From contig JBOZIK010000001.1 in the NCBI GenBank assembly GCA_051453625.1, positions 245,526,309-245,590,308 on the forward strand: 64,000 nt of DNA. Direction: 5' to 3'. The notes under the pieces are model-generated. The model saw nothing but the letters and a program-made list of their open reading frames with translations, searched no databases and was not told the origin of the DNA. The translations under genes and the position numbers were made by a program. Shown here one piece after another: positions 61,233 through 64,000 of this stretch (within the stretch, counting starts at the first letter, position 1; every line of letters starts with the position of its first letter). The stretch comes from Welwitschia mirabilis (Eukaryota; Gnetophyta; Gnetopsida; Welwitschiales).

Positions 61233-62292
61233 TAATTAGTTATATATATGTATATGTATAATATGTTTTACTTAAATTCTATTAATTTATCATTATTTAT
61301 TGAATTAATNNNNNNNNNNNNNNNNNNNNNNNNNNNNNNNNNNNNNNNNNNNNNNNNNNNNNNNNNNNNNNNNNNNNNNNNNNNNNNNNNNNNNNNNNNN
61401 NNNNNNNNNNNNNNNNNNNNNNNNNNNNNNNNNNNNNNNNNNNNNNNNNNNNNNNNNNNNNNNNNNNNNNNNNNNNNNNNNNNNNNNNNNNNNNNNNNNN
61501 NNNNNNNNNNNNNNNNNNNNNNNNNNNNNNNNNNNNNNNNNNNNNNNNNNNNNNNNNNNNNNNNNNNNNNNNNNNNNNNNNNNNNNNNNNNNNNNNNNNN
61601 NNNNNNNNNNNNNNNNNNNNNNNNNNNNNNNNNNNNNNNNNNNNNNNNNNNNNNNNNNNNNNNNNNNNNNNNNNNNNNNNNNNNNNNNNNNNNNNNNNNN
61701 NNNNNNNNNNNNNNNNNNNNNNNNNNNNNNNNNNNNNNNNNNNNNNNNNNNNNNNNNNNNNNNNNNNNNNNNNNNNNNNNNNNNNNNNNNNNNNNNNNNN
61801 NNNNNNNNNNNNNNNNNNNNNNNNNNNNNNNNNNNNNNNNNNNNNNNNNNNNNNNNNNNNNNNNNNNNNNNNNNNNNNNNNNNNNNNNNNNNNNNNNNNN
61901 NNNNNNNNNNNNNNNNNNNNNNNNNNNNNNNNNNNNNNNNNNNNNNNNNNNNNNNNNNNNNNNNNNNNNNNNNNNNNNNNNNNNNNNNNNNNNNNNNNNN
62001 NNNNNNNNNNNNNNNNNNNNNNNNNNNNNNNNNNNNNNNNNNNNNNNNNNNNNNNNNNNNNNNNNNNNNNNNNNNNNNNNNNNNNNNNNNNNNNNNNNNN
62101 NNNNNNNNNNNNNNNNNNNNNNNNNNNNNNNNNNNNNNNNNNNNNNNNNNNNNNNNNNNNNNNNNNNNNNNNNNNNNNNNNNNNNNNNNNNNNNNNNNNN
62201 NNNNNNNNNNNNNNNTAATTAGTTATATATATGTATATGTATAATATGTTTTACTTAAATTCTATTAATTTATCATTATTTATTGAATTAAT
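61233..62292. repeat. 906-N gap flanked by an identical 77-bp sequence
   Basis: 61233-61309 is identical to 62216-62292, flush with both edges of the gap 61310-62215. Here the gap size is estimated rather than the default 100. So either a repeat of at least 77 bp truly brackets missing sequence, or two contig ends overlap and the gap is false. Confidence 0.8.
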
Positions 62293-62343
62293 CTTCTTTA
62301 AACCTTTTACTTAATACCTCAATTTGTTTTGTCATCTTTATTA

Positions 62344-62402
<59 letters not shown>
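62344..62402. repeat. (CT)n-(AT)n microsatellite
   Basis: About 43 bases of CT repeat, with a single TTT interruption, run directly into about 16 bases of AT repeat. Confidence 0.95.
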
Positions 62403-64000
62403 TCTTAAAGTCTCTAAGTTATCAAAAGTAAAACAAAGGAACTCCTAATGTTTGATAGTTTCGTAAGGAATAAAAGAAGATATTTTCTTTAGTAATATAG
62501 TTGAAGCATTTTTCCTTATGCATGCGTTCCTTTAGACTATTAGGGAAAATCCCAAAACACTAAATGGGATTGCTAAATAAACTTACTTTATAGAAAATTG
62601 GTAAATTTTCTTGTTTACTATAATGCTAGGTTTTAAAAAGCCCTTGAAGTAGTTATAAACAAAAACAGTTAAAAGATAGCAAACACGAAGATGAAATATA
62701 CAAGAAAAATAAGAAATTAAACTAAACTTTAATTTGAGGATCAGGGCTTAAACAGTAAGGGTTTGCATATTTAGAAGGAGCTAAAGGATTTTATCCTAAT
62801 CCTATGGTTAATAGTTAGGTGTACAAAAAGAGGTTTCATTTTTTTAAGTCAACTTCTACAAATTTGAAGTAAATAATGAATTATGGTTTTGTTCTTCATT
62901 TAATTACATCTTTAACAAAGAAGCATTTAAGAAAACATATCAAAATGCATTATCCATTTTGTAGTGGACACATTTCCACTTGTATAAAAATAAAATCAAT
63001 CATAGAGATATTAGAGATCAGAAGAAATGGCAATAGCATCATGCACTCATAATGGTATCAATGCTAAAAAATACCTTACATACTATAAAGAAGTAAACAC
63101 TCTTGTCGATGGTACTAAAGATGGAACTCTAGAATTCTAGGTTTAGCCTCTAAACAATTATTAGTAATTGATCCCTTCAAACTATAATTTCCATTGATTA
63201 ATCTTTATGATCTTATTTCTAAGTCTACAGATAAAATTCAACCAATAAAATGCTAGTTCTTAAATTGGAATTCTCTATTGTACTAGAATTAGCTTCTCCA
63301 TTATGTCGCCCATGTTATGTAGGGAGAGTAGTAGTTTAGAGTAAAGGGACATTAGCCCTAGTTCTATCTACCATTATTTAAGCTTCTAAATTTTCCTTTC
63401 AAATTTATAATACATATATATTGAGGAAATCTATAAAGAAAAAATAGATGGGTGGATGAAAATACTTAGAAATGCATAAGAATAATATTAAAGGATGTCT
63501 TCCATATCTATAACTATGGTATTAACGTCATGCAACCAATCGAAGACTAATTACAGAATAAAAGTCAAGAAGTATAGAGAGAATGACAAAATATATTATA
63601 ACAAAGAAAATTAAAAGTAGTTTGAATAAAAGCCTATTAAGTCTATTTATGCAAGTATTCAAGTATAAAAAAATTAAACATTAATGTTGGAAGAAAGATT
63701 CATTAAGTGGCTTTGAAAGAGGGCTTTTAACTGTAATGAATTTGTGGGCACTGCACTTCTTGATATGTATTTAAAATGCAAGGAAATGGAGAGAGAGCAT
63801 CAAAAGTATAATTTATAAGATTGTTGGCATTTATAAGATTGTTGGCATTTGTAGTGGATTTCCAAAATAGAGGCAGTTAAATAAGAAGATAGTGGTTCAA
63901 AATAGGAGAGATGACTAGAACAAGTGAGGGAAAGAGGAAGACACAAAAACAAATCTAATGCCTATAGTAAGTATTATAAAGATTCTTGCAAAATCATTTT
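62403..64000. other. AT-rich sequence, no gene seen
   Basis: No domain or RNA gene recognised. A perfect 2 x 18-bp tandem duplication (ATTTATAAGATTGTTGGC) lies at 63811-63846. Confidence 0.5.

Noticed and set aside
1-64000. An undescribed multi-gene biological system
   Set aside because: Outside the P450 I find no intact gene, gene cluster or conserved non-retroelement coding segment. The remaining structure is explained by decayed Ty3 elements, dispersed repeats and assembly gaps.

Overview
This window looks like intergenic chromatin from a seed plant with a large, repeat-swollen genome. A gymnosperm fits, but the sequence does not prove it. The DNA is very AT-rich, with old, stop-riddled LTR-retrotransposon remains of the Ty3/gypsy superfamily throughout. 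CpG is visibly depleted, and there are 30 or more N gaps. Only one convincing protein-coding gene is present. No rRNA, bona fide tRNA, CRISPR array, operon or prokaryotic feature was seen.

The gene is a complete A-type (71-clan) cytochrome P450 on the minus strand. It has two exons (45775-44885 and 44795-44148) joined by an 89-bp intron and predicts 512 residues. It carries the membrane anchor, proline hinge, C-helix WxxxR, I-helix AGNDTT, ExxR, PERF and a canonical haem-Cys motif. It sits in a GC- and CpG-rich island of about 2 kb (roughly 44150-46130) that contrasts sharply with its surroundings. A TATA-like site and an unexplained GC-rich open stretch lie directly upstream.

Layout: 1-4578 is AT-rich sequence with an acidic minus-strand coding relic and an A-rich low-complexity tract. 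4579-7030 is copy 1 of a dispersed non-coding repeat, called family R here; further copies lie at 28448-30480 and about 36560-39010. 7192-13300 is a plus-strand Tekay/Del-like Ty3 chromovirus relic (gag, zinc knuckle, RT, RNase H, integrase), followed by two LTR-like copies (13468-14640 and 14765-15950). 18790-24750 holds minus-strand Athila-like Ty3 remains (RT, protease, gag), with protease and gag present twice. 30481-36560 holds locally duplicated AT-rich sequence and a pair of CpG-rich hairpins. 39011-44100 has no gene but holds a possible dimeric tRNA-like SINE relic. 46690-48720 is a plus-strand Athila-like pol relic, transcribed away from the P450. 48721-64000 is gene-free, with tandem duplications, microsatellites, a degenerate minisatellite and a duplicated repeat of more than 700 bp (57640-58364 and 59466-60115).

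A strong technical signal runs through the whole window. Nineteen gaps are exactly 100 N, and 18 of them are flanked by direct repeats of the same sequence. These are either identical overlaps of 25-77 bp flush with the gap edges or diverged copies of several hundred bases. Much of the apparent local duplication may therefore come from assembly, either unmerged contig ends or adjacent haplotype or paralogue copies. I found no evidence of an undescribed multi-gene system. The P450 and its upstream region are the most biologically useful content.
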